This document shows positions 32,427-43,474 of a stretch of 64,000 nucleotides of DNA, piece after piece. Every line of letters begins with the position of its first letter. Position 1 is the stretch's first letter. The stretch is from positions 19,025,004-19,089,003 of the forward strand of contig OX453283.1 of assembly GCA_949710005.1 (NCBI GenBank), read 5' to 3'. Source of the DNA: Ricordea florida. Its lineage: Eukaryota; Cnidaria; Anthozoa; Corallimorpharia; Ricordeidae. Below the pieces are notes generated by a model. It made no database searches and was not told the DNA's origin. It saw nothing but the letters and a program-made list of their open reading frames with translations. Made by a program: the position numbers and the translations under genes.

Positions 32427-33309
32427 ACGGTCTTACTAACATCAAAAGGAGTTTAAATGTTTCCAGTTAGGACAATGACCAACTTGGAGACTGAATTTCA
32501 TGAGCCTTTTACTCGGCCAGGCGCTAAACGTGAACAGATGATAACTATTCGCTTTTCCGACATCGACCGCCATCGACGGCCCCCAAGATTACAAGCAGTG
32601 TATGAATTTCAGTTGGCTCGAAAGTGATCTGAAGATGAGAAAATCTCTTGCTAATATAGTAAGCTTTGATGAGAACTCATAGAGCGAAATTAGCACTTAA
32701 ATGAGAATTTATTTGAGCGAAATGAGTACTCGTTAGTGAACGAAACCACTACTGAAAACAGAATAAATTGACGAATCCATGATGTGAAACCGAAGAACTT
32801 CTGCGGCCAACCTGGATAAGAAACATCGCATGGAGGACTTTTCTACTGATTTAAGTGTTAGTACTAACAGGAGTGGAGTTGGAAAAGTATTGGGATGGTC
32901 AAGAAGTATGTCAACGCTTACCATTAAATATAGAGGCGCATGCCGTGACGGAGAACCAGGGTTCGAAAAGAGTAAGTCATGTAGAAAATGTATTAAGCGT
33001 TATATTATATACAATACACCACAAGCCGTTACAATGAAACGTTTTCTGTCTATTGATTTCCGAATTTACCTTGAAGTGAACTAGATTGTGTTGAAGTAGA
33101 CATGTTGGAAAAATAGGCTTACCTGTTTTGCTTACTGTTGTGTGACTCATCATATTTACACTGTAAAAACAAGAAGTTATAAGGATAAAAACAAAGATGT
33201 ATTGCTGTATTAATGATGGCAAGTGTGATTTTTTTTAAGTGCAACCCTGAATATATATACCACTGATAACCTAAAATGAGATTGTACGGTAAATAAACTA
33301 ATTCAACTT
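32427..33309. other. Spacer upstream of a Helitron fragment
   Basis: Plus-strand frames 32830-33084 have no recognised motif. AT-rich, no RNA gene seen. Confidence 0.35.
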
Positions 33310-33582
33310 GATAAAGGATTGAGAGTCTTAAGGATTTTAAGATCATCACATCAGCTGGGCTATCCTACATGGTTTTGTTCATTATCAGCTGCAGAATCAA
33401 GGTGGATATTTCTGTTGCATACATTGAATAGACTTGTAGACAACAAAAACTATAATGATGATAAAATTGACAATGTCATGGCAACAAAATTCAGACCTTA
33501 TTCAGAAGGACCCTGTTACTTTGAACACACAGACAGTGAGCAGCAGGATACCAGAACTACATTTGGTTTCGGTGCCATTTAA
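33310..33582 (+). pseudogene. Helitron-like N-terminal domain fragment
   Basis: The frame reads LRVLRILRSSHQLGYPTWFC, SLSAAESRWIFLLHTLNRLV, DNKNYNDDKIDNVMATKF and ends at TAA 33580-33582. SSxQLGxPTxFxSLSAAExRW is a signature of the Helitron_like_N domain, the region before the rolling-circle Rep motif in Helitron Rep/helicase proteins. No Rep catalytic motif or helicase is present nearby, so only one piece survives. Confidence 0.72.
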
Positions 33583-34749
33583 TCCTGTACCCTTATGTTA
33601 AGTTATCAAATTTTTTAACAACTGTATGCTTGCCACCTGCCTTATAACTGATGCCTAGTGTAGTCAAATGATTGGCGTCATGTACTCACTGTATGTTTAT
33701 TTCAAAAAGCTACTCAGCTCCCGGGTCACTTTTATGTTGCGATTATAGATTATTAAAATTATCTTCAAGTTCATTCAATCACAACTCTGAAAAAACACCT
33801 CATTAATTTTTAAATTATTTCTTTTTTCTCTGTTTTGTAAACATATCCACGAGTTCACCATAGTCCTACTTTGATTACCTTACGGTGGTATAACTTACTT
33901 AATCAACTCGCTTGATTTACCCATTTTCTTGAGGTATCAGTCGCTTTCATGAATAAAGGTAACAATCTCAATGAGTATTCAGAGACTCTCACTGAGCTGA
34001 TAGATATGTGGTTAAAATTATCTGCCGGCGATTAGTAATGGATAACTCCACTTTCATTCCTGTTTAGTTCCTGAGAATATTCAATTTTTCTTTTCAGGAA
34101 CAGATATTACAGTGATCAAGAATACTTCAAAAAAATATCAGTAACTTTTGATCAGTTAAATTGAAGCGATGCGGTATTAGTACAGGCTTAGAACTGTTGG
34201 AACTGTGTAACTGTCCGTTGTTTCGCAATTGGCGAACGTGTAAAATTCGTGCTGGACATTATAAGATACGAGACTAATCTTTAGACTCAGTTCCCAAGGA
34301 CAGAAATCTTAGAGAAACCTTTAACAGCTACCACGATTTTCTCAGATGGATGTTCATATTGCCAATGTCTGCGATTTTACCAATTTCATCACTTTAGTTA
34401 AATTTGTAGAGTGATCAATATATAATATAGTTATGCGTATATTGAACAGGCTTGTAAAACTCTTATTTTGATGTCTGGTTATTTCAATAAGATCAATGAA
34501 TTCCAGTTCACGTGGGATTACAACAGTTCGAATGTTCGAACGGGTTTCCCTGAGGGAAATTGAACATCTCCAGAAATCTTGGACATTGCAGCCCTTTTCT
34601 TTGAAATGGAAGAACAACTGTAGATGCTCAATTTTCCAAGAAATAGACTGATTCGCCTGATTCCGTCTTTGTTCATTAAATACCTGCCATCACGCGATTT
34701 TTCTGTCTGTTTCTCTTAAAGTATTATGCGGTTGTATAGAAATTGGCAA
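33583..34749. other. Unassigned spacer between two remnants
   Basis: No convincing coding frame on either strand. AT-rich. Confidence 0.35.
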
Positions 34750-35041
34750 TCGCATTTACGATCTGTGTCGCGACAGTTTGCCATCAAGGTATCTTTCGAT
34801 ACAAGAAGCTACTAGCGTACTAGAGATGTGGTTTGATATGGATGTAGTCCTCAATTTACCTGTGCGGTTGAAAGACCATCATGTTTTATCTACCGTTGGC
34901 GGTCAGTTACAAGAAGCATTTGTTTCTTGTTCTTCGTTTGTTGCATTTCTTATACACAACGAGAAAACTTCTTTGCTCTATTTTACCAAAGGCGTCATAA
35001 CCTATATTGATACTCATTGCCACAAGCCAAGTGGTGTATGA
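34750..35041 (+). pseudogene. Cysteine-protease-like fragment, possibly Helitron cargo
   Basis: The frame reads LPSRYLSIQEATSVLEMWFD, MDVVLNLPVRLKDHHVLST, EAFVSCSSFVAFLIHNEKTS and KGVITYIDTHCHKPSG. The layout of hydrophobic core strands followed by (F/I)DxHxH resembles the C-terminal His region of OTU/C76-like papain-fold proteases that some animal Helitron proteins carry. No catalytic Cys motif is recognised, so the assignment is weak. It lies 1.2 kb from the Helitron fragment in the same orientation. Confidence 0.35.
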
Positions 35042-35067
35042 AGGGTGATCACCACCAAAATTAGAAA

Positions 35068-35370
35068 TTGGTTTATGCAGTTCTAACATGGTGTTTTAGA
35101 CTTCTAAAGTGCTGTTATGCTCTTCTCATTTGGCATTGTAAATTCCAATGCAGAACTTTCGCATTCAATTATGTCTTTCTGAATTGGATTGTGTTCTTCT
35201 ATATTGTATTATGCTCTTCTGTCTTGGATTATGATCTTCTACATTGCGTTATGCGAAATCAAATTATGCTTACTGTTGCAATCGCGCAATTCTGTTCCTT
35301 GCCTTGTTTTATGGCCTTCCTTTCGGATTGTATTGTATTATGCTTTTCTGTGTTGAGTTATGGTAAAGTG
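35068..35370 (+). repeat. Degenerate ~21-bp minisatellite (TTATGCTCTTCT family)
   Basis: Variants of TTATGCTCTTCT followed by ATTGGAT or ATTGTAT recur about ten times with 20-25 bp spacing: TATGCTCTTCTC, TATGTCTTTCTG, GTGTTCTTCTAT, TATGCTCTTCTG, TATGATCTTCTA, TATGGCCTTCC and TATGCTTTTCTG. A 150-codon open frame across it is a by-product of the repeat. Confidence 0.7.
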
Positions 35371-35459
35371 ATTTATGCTTACGTCATATCCTGTATGGCA
35401 CTCAGTGTACAAAATTTGGACGACTGGGCACGAGCAGGGAATGGGTCCAATGTGTCAAA

Positions 35460-35770
35460 ATGGCGGACGAGGAGGGTAATTGTGTGGCTGCAAGAAATCA
35501 TATTCGCAATGTTCTTTTTGATATTTTGAGACAGCTGGAGTCAGGAAATAATTCCTCTGACACTTTGGATCATGTGCGATACCGAATAGATTGCCTGTAT
35601 GAAATTATACTCAGGTGTTTTGATATTGGATTTATTGACGAAAGTGTTGTCACCATTGTGAGAGAAGCCCTTGCCTGTTTCAAATTGAACTACAATGATG
35701 TGATGTACAAGGCAGGGAAAGTGTTTACTGGTAGTTCTGGCAGACCCAGATATAATATTTCTAGAGAATC
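35460..35770 (+). pseudogene. N-terminal exon of an integrase-core transposon protein
   Basis: The ATG at 35460 opens MADEEGNCVAARNHIRNVLF, then LDHVRYRIDCLYEIILRCFD and GSSGRPRYNISRE, after which the sequence changes character. The GRPxYxISxE motif and preceding helices match the region before the helix-turn-helix segment in the broken integrase-core gene at 45582-46920 (GTPGRPAYDIRKE there). I therefore read this as the N-terminal exon of a second member whose catalytic exons are absent here. It could also be an exon skipping to a distant partner. Confidence 0.5.
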
Positions 35771-36359
35771 TTGTCCTCTCAAAAATCTTGCCCTATCAAA
35801 TCACCTGATCAGCAGACTTGTCTTTCGCAGGAGACAAAACGTTAGACAGGATTCTCGGACAGGATTTACACAACGGAATTCTCTTCCGCGAACAACACTT
35901 CGACCGAAGAGGATCCTGCAGGCCTCACACCGGAAAGATCACCCGACCTGCGAGTGACATCATCCTGGTCTCGCGCTGGGAAAATCGACTGACGTGGGAC
36001 AGGATTCTCATCTCAGACGGGCACTTAGGTGCGGGTTAACACTTCAAACACACAAACGCGTGTCAAATTGTAGAGCTCGTAAAACCTGTAACGTATCGAT
36101 ACAGAATTTTGCACGAAGTTAAAGTAGAACATAAGTTATCGTGGCAACGGGTAACATACCATAATATGCAAATCATGGTTAATTATTAACAAAATGATTT
36201 GAACTGCTGCTTTTGTACTAAGTTCACCCTCTGTTTTTTCCAATTCTATTTACGTTGGAAGCCTAGGATGTATTCTGTTCCTAGCTCCAAACCTAGCCGC
36301 GAAGTACATTTCTTTTGTGCTGTAGTTTTGTATTTTTTCATTGTTGTTTTTGGATGCCA
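35771..36359. other. Unassigned sequence before the GC-rich gene
   Basis: A short block repeats ACAGGATTCTC (near 35848 and 36000). No coding motif is recognised. The last bases (TGCAG before GAACTTC) form a possible splice acceptor. Confidence 0.35.
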
Positions 36360-38884
36360 TAATGCAGGAACTTCAACAACACAATACAGGCATCCCTCAC
36401 GGTTTAAGGACTATTGCTTTTGAAACCCGGACAAGCACCACATTATATGTGGTAATGCAAAGAGACAAGCACGAAGTATGCTCCATGGCAGTATACAACC
36501 CAATAGATGGATGTTTTCGAGCTCCGGCGGGCTTTTGCTGGCACTGCAACGCGCGTACTCGTCCCGTCTGCATCAAGATCGCCCACACCATTTGCAGGCT
36601 GCTTCTTCTCTTGGCAATACTGGAGCTTTACGTCAAAACATACAGATACTTGGACCTGCCAAGGGAGGAAATGCTCATGTATGCTTTACATGTAACCCTG
36701 GGCGACCCCCCTGCCGAGTTCATGCCGATAGACACCACGGCCTTGAGGCAGCACGGCAAGATTCTTGCCAATGTCCAGGGAGAAGGGGAGGTGGAACCTC
36801 AGCCAGAGGCCTGGGATCTACCCTCGGGGGAAGTGCAGCAAAAGAAGAAGGCGGGCAAACCGCTGCAAAGCATCCAAGACTATGCAGTAAGGCTCGAGCG
36901 TGCAGGAGAAATCATCACGGGGCGACGACACACACTCCGTACGAGACGGTTTTCAAAAGGGCGCTGGAAACGGTCATAAACTTCAAGTTGAAAACAAAGA
37001 TTTCTTGGGAGCCTGCCAGCGGAAAGGAGCAGCCATCAAAAAGAAAAAGCGATGTGGACAGCGATGACGAAGAGCCGCAAAGCAAACGTTGGGGAGAAAT
37101 CGTGCCAACCTGCCAGGTCGCAGTCAAGCTCATTCCACATCGCCCATATAACGTAAAGGTCCTGCCTGGCAAGCAACCGAAGACCCACCATCTTGCATGG
37201 CCTTTGTCCCCCTTCACGGACTCGAGCACTCCCCCGAGTTCGCCGTCTTGCGAAGAGTCGCCCTGGTCGTCGGACTGTGAGGAAAACTCCCCTTTGCCGA
37301 CACCTGTCGCCTCCAAGGGCAAGCGATTGCCGTAAGTAAAACAAAAAAAAGCAACATAAAAAACAAACACGATAATAATAACAACACCAATAATGACAAT
37401 GATAACAATAATAACAATACTATTCATCATCATCACAATAATGCCGTTTTGATTTTGTCTCTTTTATTTTTTATTTTTTTATTTTCATGATAGCCGGTAC
37501 GTAATAAACAGCGTCTCCTAGCTCCCAAAACAAACCGGGGGAAACAACATTGACATACCGCACACCAAAAAGATTTTAATAATAGGTTAAAAATTCGGGG
37601 AATCAAATCGATCTTCTAAGTTGAAGAAGACAGTGCAGTTTCTTCTGTTGTGTTTCGTTAACGTGCTGGTTTCGCCTTTGCATATTGTTGTTCACAACGA
37701 AGTTGCACTCTCTATCCTCTTGTCTTACATATTGTTGTTGCAGTGTTTGTGAATTTGCCTTATTCTATTTTTATCTAACCGCCTCTTTTCTATGGTGTCG
37801 CTCCGAAAAATGACTGCCATCATTACAAGACATCTCAAAGTTCTTTGTCGAAAGCAGATACAAAAAAGAAAAAATAACCTTGGGTTTGCTTTTGTTTTTT
37901 TTTTGTCTCTTACAAAAGTCGGACTCGGAAGTGGAGGATGTGACAGACGAACGGAGTTTGCAGAAAGAGCACCACGTTGAAGCGGAGACGGCAGCTGCGG
38001 TGGAATCCATCAAAAAGATCGCTGAGGAGCTGCTGGAGCCACTTCAAGGAGCACGGACGTCCCCACTTGCGTTACCCGTAGCGGGCCAGAACAATGGACC
38101 ACCAAACTCCTCGTCCTCTGAGCAGCCGCAGTTGCCTGTCTTCCAGCAGTTTCCCTCCATTCAACCGCTTCCTCCGTGCCCGCTTTCCAAAGTAGTTTCC
38201 CCTGCCTGGACATCGAGAACATGTTGGTTGGCTGCCAGGTGCCGTTGTTGACGGCTATGTTCAACCCCCCATTGCAAACCCGTTGGAAACCGCTCGACTG
38301 GCCAGGGGTGAGTGCTCAACGAAGGACAACACCGTTTCCCGAGGCAGCATGGATGGCAGCGTGGCCAAAAGGGGCGTGGCGGTGGCCCAGCTGCTTCGGG
38401 AGGACTGCAATTTGAAGGAGTTGGTGCCACTTGTTGAACTGGGAGAGCTGGGAAACGGCCGTTTCTACTACGGAACAACCACCCGCCGTGCCCCATGTAC
38501 GACCTACAGAATTACCCCGACGACTGGAAAAACATTAAGAATGTTGCCGAGCTCTCTAGGGGAATTTTCGCCTTAGCTGCCCTCCAGGCCCTCGTGCCCT
38601 TCGACAACTCCCAGTTCTTGGTTTCAGATGAAAACGTTGCCATCTGGGTGACTCCCACCTCTGGAAGACAACGCTATGTCGCTCACCCCTGGCAAATATT
38701 TTGCGAGGACGTAAACAGCAGGAAAAATTTGATTGAAGCCATTCGGTGCGACAAAGGGTTCCTGCCTTGGCTCCACTGTCTGTTAGCAAAGGGCAGAGGG
38801 GCGATCGCGGCACGCGTGCGCCAATCTGGCCTTTTAGAACAGGAAGCAGAGGGCATCAACCTGAACTTTTTTTCACGTTCTTGA
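36360..38884 (+). CDS. GC-rich spliced gene of unknown function
   Basis: Composition rises sharply in GC here. A first block (about 36360-36935) reads LQQHNTGIPHGLRTIAFETR and has a Cys/His-rich stretch (CSMAVYNPIDGCFRAPAGFC, then WHC and VCIKIAH). A one-base shift near 36935 leads to a second block with a Lys-rich, acidic, Pro/Ser-rich region (SKRKSDVDSDDEEPQSKRW; TPPSSPSCEESPWSSDCEEN) ending at a GTAAGT donor at 37335. A second exon from about 37916 (after TTACAAAAG) is SDSEVEDVTDERSLQKEHH and, through two more frame changes near 38170 and 38480, ends as MYDLQNYPDDWKNIKNVAEL, ALQALVPFDNSQFLVSDENV and GINLNFFSRS before TGA. I recognise no family. The low-complexity acidic/basic tract suggests a nuclear protein (inference). 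Confidence 0.45.
37350..37442 (+). repeat. Imperfect (AAC/AAT/GAT)n microsatellite in the intron
   Basis: Mixed ATAACA, AATAAT and CATCAT trinucleotides just after the splice donor at 37335. Confidence 0.8.
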
Positions 38885-38983
38885 ACGATGTCTCTCTGCT
38901 CGTGCAGTGGAGCACTTAATCCTTTAAGTCCCAGCATCCAATTTGTTGTTGCAGTATTCAATGTTAACCAACCGTTCGTGGGG

Positions 38984-39120
38984 TCATCCTCGGTGTAAAA
39001 ACCTGTGAAGTTTTTCTTTGTTATTTCAGTATTATTTTCCTAGTCTCTATTGTTTTGTCTCCTTTGTTTCCTTTGTTCTACGTCACTCATGAGCGTAACA
39101 GGTTTTTACACCGAGGATGA
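38984..39120. repeat. Inverted repeat with 23-bp arms downstream of the GC-rich gene
   Basis: TCATCCTCGGTGTAAAAACC plus TGT at 38984-39006 is repeated as an exact reverse complement at 39098-39120, with 91 bases between. The loop is T-rich and non-coding. It could be a short foldback element or form a hairpin in transcripts of the preceding gene. Confidence 0.8.
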
Positions 39121-39293
39121 GCTCGTTCGTGATATGAGAAAAACAAAAAATGTTTGCTGAACAAAGAGTTGTCTTGATATTAAAACAAATTCTCTTTGGA
39201 TTTCCCCCCTACCCCTACGTTGCCTTAATCGTTTTGTTTTGTTTTTAATGCACCCCCTTCGACCATTTGGTTCTTTTTCTGGTTCACTTATAG

Positions 39294-39378
39294 GCGCGGG
39301 ATCTTCCAAGAAATCACATTTGGTAACAAGGGATCGGCCTCGGCATTCCACGGCAACACAAGCCACCACAATTTGCAG
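39294..39378 (+). other. Candidate extra exon
   Basis: An 85-base GC-richer block lies between a polypyrimidine-AG (CACTTATAG) and a GTAATT donor. One frame reads GIFQEITFGNKGSASAFHGN without a stop. It may be a further exon of the GC-rich gene or an unrelated decayed exon. Confidence 0.3.
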
Positions 39379-39523
39379 GTAATTTCCGGAGTTACTGTTT
39401 TTTTTGTTGTTGTTGTTTTGGCGTTTTGTTCTCTTTCTTTACCGAAATAAACGGTGGATGCCTGAGCCTTATCTTCTAAAAGGGACGAAAACAACAATAA
39501 TCTTTATTTTTGTTCCTTATAGC

Positions 39524-39564
39524 GGGGCTCCCACGCGCGCAAAGCGCGCGTGGGACAGAGCCCC
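39524..39564. repeat. Long GC-rich hairpin
   Basis: GGGGCTC and CCACGCGCGC pair with GCGCGCGTGG and GAGCCCC around an AAA loop: an 11-bp perfect inner stem (39530-39540 with 39544-39554) plus an outer stem. A (CGTA)n-like run follows at 39621-39640. Confidence 0.85.
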
Positions 39565-39639
39565 ATACTTATGGAATATGGTCAACCTCTTTTCTTTTGC
39601 TTGTCACGTGACTGACCGAGCGTACGTACGCACGTACGC

Positions 39640-42020
39640 GTCTACAGATTTATATAGAAATTACCAGCATTTATATAGAAATTACCAGACATAGCGCGTG
39701 CTATATGAATGAACATCAGATGTTTTCATAAACAAACCACGAATTTTCATTGATGCTGAAGCAGTGTTAACATCATACATTAATTCACATAGATTCTTAT
39801 AATATAAAAAGTGTACAGGTAAAACGTAAGTCCAAATAAACAAAGGAATAGAATGATCAGTTTTCTTCGCAAAACACATGAAACGCAGAGCACGTTTCTG
39901 TAATAATAAAATTTTGTTTAAGTAAGACTTACAAGCTTGACCCCAAACAGATAGTCCATAGGTAATATAAGGAGAGATTAAGGAGTTATAAATAGTCAAA
40001 AGAGTATAAAGAGGAACCAAGTGTCTTAATTTTGCAATTATGCCTACAGTCTTACTAATTTTTAAAGCAACATATTCAATATGATTCTTCCAAGAAAGAC
40101 TGTAATCAAGTAACACTCCTAGGTACTTTACGTAATCTTTGCAGTGTAGGAAAACATTCGTGTTCTTCTCAGTGTCAAATATGCTGATTTTAGGTTGGAA
40201 AGGTAGCTTCTTCTGATAAGGGCGAAAGATAACAAAATTAGACTTTTTAATGTTAAGACTTAATTTATTTGAAGTGAGCCAAATATACAGTTTATGTAAT
40301 TCCGCGTTGACAACATTTTCTAGGGATTTAAGGTTTTTATCTTAATATAGGATGTTGGTGTCATCAGTTAAGAGATAAAATTGAAGATTTCCAGAGCAAG
40401 TGTAAACATCATTGATATACAATAAAAATAACAATGGTCCTAATACAGAACCCTGCGGAACACCGCATGTCATTGGACTTCTTTTAGAAACATGTGGGCC
40501 AATTTGTGTTGTTTGGGTCCGGTCACGTAGATACGATGAAAACCATTTATTTATAACTCCACGGAAGCCATAGTAATTAAGTTTATCCAGTAAGACAGCA
40601 TGGTCCACTGTATCAAAGGCTTTTAAAACACCACACGTCTATAAAAACACCACACGTAAACAATCATTTATCCATGTTTCTCTGGATAGTATTAACTATA
40701 TCAATAATTGCATGTTGTGTAGAATGGTCCTCGCGGAATCCATATTGAGAAGAATATAATATACCTTCTTCACCTATGAAAGCCTTCATTCTTTTATAAA
40801 TCAATTTCTCGAAGATTCTGTTGAAATTAGATACCAAATACATTGGCCTGTAATCGTTTGGGTTTGTTTCATCGTCTGTCTTCAGTATAGGTATGATTTT
40901 AGATATTTTTAATTTGGCTGGATATACCCCAGATAACATGGATGAATTGAATATTTCTGATAATACAACACTGACAATTTCAGAAGCAGATTTCAGCACT
41001 TGAGTTGGACATGAATAAAGACCGTGTGATTTATTATTGGGAATTGACAGTATTTCCAAACGAATTTCATCCGAAGTAATCGGTTGAAAAAAGAAAGACG
41101 ACTGGGGAGATTTACACTTGCCTAGAAAATCGCTAAAGTGTTTAGGTAAATGGGGTAATTGGTCTGCTAATTTTTTTCCTACTGTTGCGAAGTGTTCATT
41201 AAGAATATTTGGCATACGAGACAAATCACGAGTAATCTTGTTATTGTTATTAAGATCCTTGAGCGCACTGATTGGTTTATGACTTTTGCTTTTACGATAT
41301 AATAGCCTATTAATTCCCTTCCATGTTTCTTTGTTTCAAGTTGGTTTGAAAGGAGTTATAATAAAATTGCTTTTTACTAACTCGTATTAGATTACAGATT
41401 TTATTCCTGTATAATTTATATCTGGTGTCATTACCAGAAAAGTATAACTTATTTTTTACTTTTATTGAAGTTCTTATTCCTTTAGTTATCCAAGGCTTCG
41501 AGCGTTGCTTTATTTTGCGGCGGGAAAGAGTACTAACAAGTGCATGTTTGTTTACGATTTTGTTAAAATTATTGAAAAATGAGGAAAACATTTTGTCTAT
41601 ATCATTGTTTGCATTTGCTAGGATGTTGTTCCAGTCAACTTGTTGAAGATTATGATTAAATCACTCAGTTGAAAATATTTTGAATAATCTCGAATTTTAT
41701 ACTTTTCAGTATTTATCGGTTTTTCTCTTATGGATTTCATAATACAGAACTGTGAGAAATGATCACTAAGATCAGTTATTATGTTCCCACTATATTTGAC
41801 TTGATCAGGATTATTAACAAATATGTTGTCAATTAACATGGTAGAGTTATTCCTCACGCGCGTTGGTTTATCAATAGTTGGAATGAGATAACAGCTCTGG
41901 AGAGCCACCAAGAAGTCATGGCTATATCACGAGGTTGAAGTCTCCAAGTATATAGATTTGTTTTCCAGTTGAGGTTACTTTTTCTATGGTTTCTTCAAAG
42001 TTGTCTTCTGTTGATTCTTT
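39640..42020 (-). pseudogene. Non-LTR element D (endonuclease remnant and RT)
   Basis: In coding order: endonuclease end (KQIYILGDFN, then TIDKPTRVRNNSTMLIDNIF and DLSDHFSQFCIMKSI), linker (RSKPWITKGIRTSIKVKNKL), RT fingers and palm (NDYRPMYLVSNFNRIFEKLI, YGFREDHSTQHAI), then TCGVPQGSVLGPLLFLLYIN and the active box YLLTDDTNILY, and the C-terminal region (LLDYSLSWKNHIEYVALKIS, YITYGLSVWGQA). It is 5'-truncated within the endonuclease near 42020. Stops follow the GDFN motif, and a 19-bp direct duplication (ACGTGTGGTG...) at 40622-40660 destroys RT motif A. The 3' end has a 21-bp direct repeat (TTTATATAGAAATTACCAG, 39646-39690). Confidence 0.85.
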
Positions 42021-43472
42021 GTCCTGTGAGGGTCCCATTTCCCTCCAGGAATGTTATGTAGCCATTCAGGGTATGGCTCGTAACAAGGCCCCTGGCCTTG
42101 ACGGCCTACCTGTCGAATTTTTGTTAAATTTTGGGACCAAATTGGTCAGGATCTGGTAGATGTTTTAAATTTTTCTTTTGAGAAGGGCCTCCTCCCTCTT
42201 TCAATGAGAAGTGAAGTCATTTCTCTTTTGTTCAAAAAGGGTGATAGGTTGGATTGCCGGAATTTGCGCCCCATCACCCTCCTAAACAGTGATTACAAAA
42301 TTTGTTCTCGGGTCCTGGCAGGTCGCTTGTTAAAGGTCTTGCACCACGTCATCGGTAGCGACCAAACTTGCGGCGTGCCGGGGCGTTTCATTGGCGAGAA
42401 TGTTGCTCTTCTGCGTAATGCCATTACTTATGCTATTGAAACAAATTCTTCTATGGCTGTTCTTTCCCTGGATCAAGAAAAAGCTTTTGACCAGGTGAAC
42501 TGGACTTTTTTGCTAAAGACCCTTGATCGTATGGGCTTTGCCTCATCTTTCTCTAAATGGGTCTCACTTTTGTATTCTGGCATCCGCAGTACAGTATCTG
42601 TCAATGGCTCCCTCTCTAGTTTTTTTCATCCTTCTCACGGTGTGAGGCAGGGCTGTCCCTTGTCTCCACTGCTTTATGTTATTACTATGGAGGTCCTAGC
42701 TGTAAATCTTCGTTGCCATCCTGACTTTACAGGCTTGTCTTTGCCGGGCATTCCTCGTCCGTTGTCGTGTCATTCGCTGTATGCGGACGACATCTCTACC
42801 ATCGTGACAACGGACAAAGCTATCCTGGCCACTTTTGACGTCTATCGTAAATTTGAGGTTGGCACAGGGTCCAAGCTAAACCTTGCCAAGTGTAAGGGTC
42901 TCTGGCTTGGTGCCTGGCGGGACAGGTTGGACGAACCGGTCCCTATTCAATGGTCTAATGTTAAAATTAAAATCTTGGGTGTGTTTCTTGGGGCTGGAAA
43001 CCTCGAAGAGGACAACTGGCTGCCGCGTCTCCAAGCTGCAAGCAATTGCTTATCTTCTTGGAAAGGTAGAGCTCTGACCTATGGGGCAGAGCCCTGGTGG
43101 CTAATGCCCTCGCTACATCTTGTCTCTGGTATGTGGCTAGCGTCTTGCCCATGCCAGGGTGGGTCATCTCTGCCATAAATTCGTTAGTGTTTAATTTCTT
43201 TTGGAAGGGGAAACAGGACCTGGTTGCTAGAAGAGCCCCGCGAACGCGGTGGTTTTGGCGTCATCTGCGTCTCTTCAAAGCTCCAGGCCCTGCATAGCCA
43301 GTGGATCAAACACTTTGTCTCTTCTCCCTCTGCTTGGTCTTCTTTTTTCTCTTATTGGTCTAATCTCTGTCTAGGGGTTATGCCCCTAGATGTTCTTAGT
43401 AACCCTTCTTTCTTTCATTTGTCTTGTCTTCCTGTTTTCTATAAGTCTGTTTTGGAGGCTTGGAGGGATTTG
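42021..43472 (+). pseudogene. Non-LTR element E (L1/Tx1-like RT), truncated at both ends
   Basis: The plus-strand sequence starts with ARNKAPGLDGLPVEF and continues NLRPITLLNSDYKICSRVLA, GVPGRFIGEN, AVLSLDQEKAFDQVNW, HGVRQGCPLSPLLYVITME and SLYADDISTIV. GVRQGCPLSPLLY and LDQEKAFDxV are typical of L1-superfamily (Tx1-like) RT. Frame changes occur near 42160, 43085 and 43225, after which WVISAINSLVFNFFWKGKQD and GGFGVICVSSKLQALHSQWI continue. It breaks off at VLEAWR near 43472 and no endonuclease is left. It abuts element D head to head at about 42020. Confidence 0.85.
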
Positions 43473-43474
43473 GT

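Noticed and set aside
35068-35529. 153-codon open frame as a gene
   Set aside because: It coincides with the 21-bp minisatellite and overlaps the better supported exon at 35460 in another frame.
36478-36930. Alternative plus-strand frame over the first block of the GC-rich gene
   Set aside because: It is open because of GC-rich composition; the other frame has better Cys/His spacing and helix-like sequence. Only the part after 36935 is accepted in this frame.
36915-37436. Minus-strand 173-codon frame with a hydrophobic start
   Set aside because: It reads the microsatellite and the GC-rich exon backwards; the hydrophobic stretch comes from (AAC/AAT)n.
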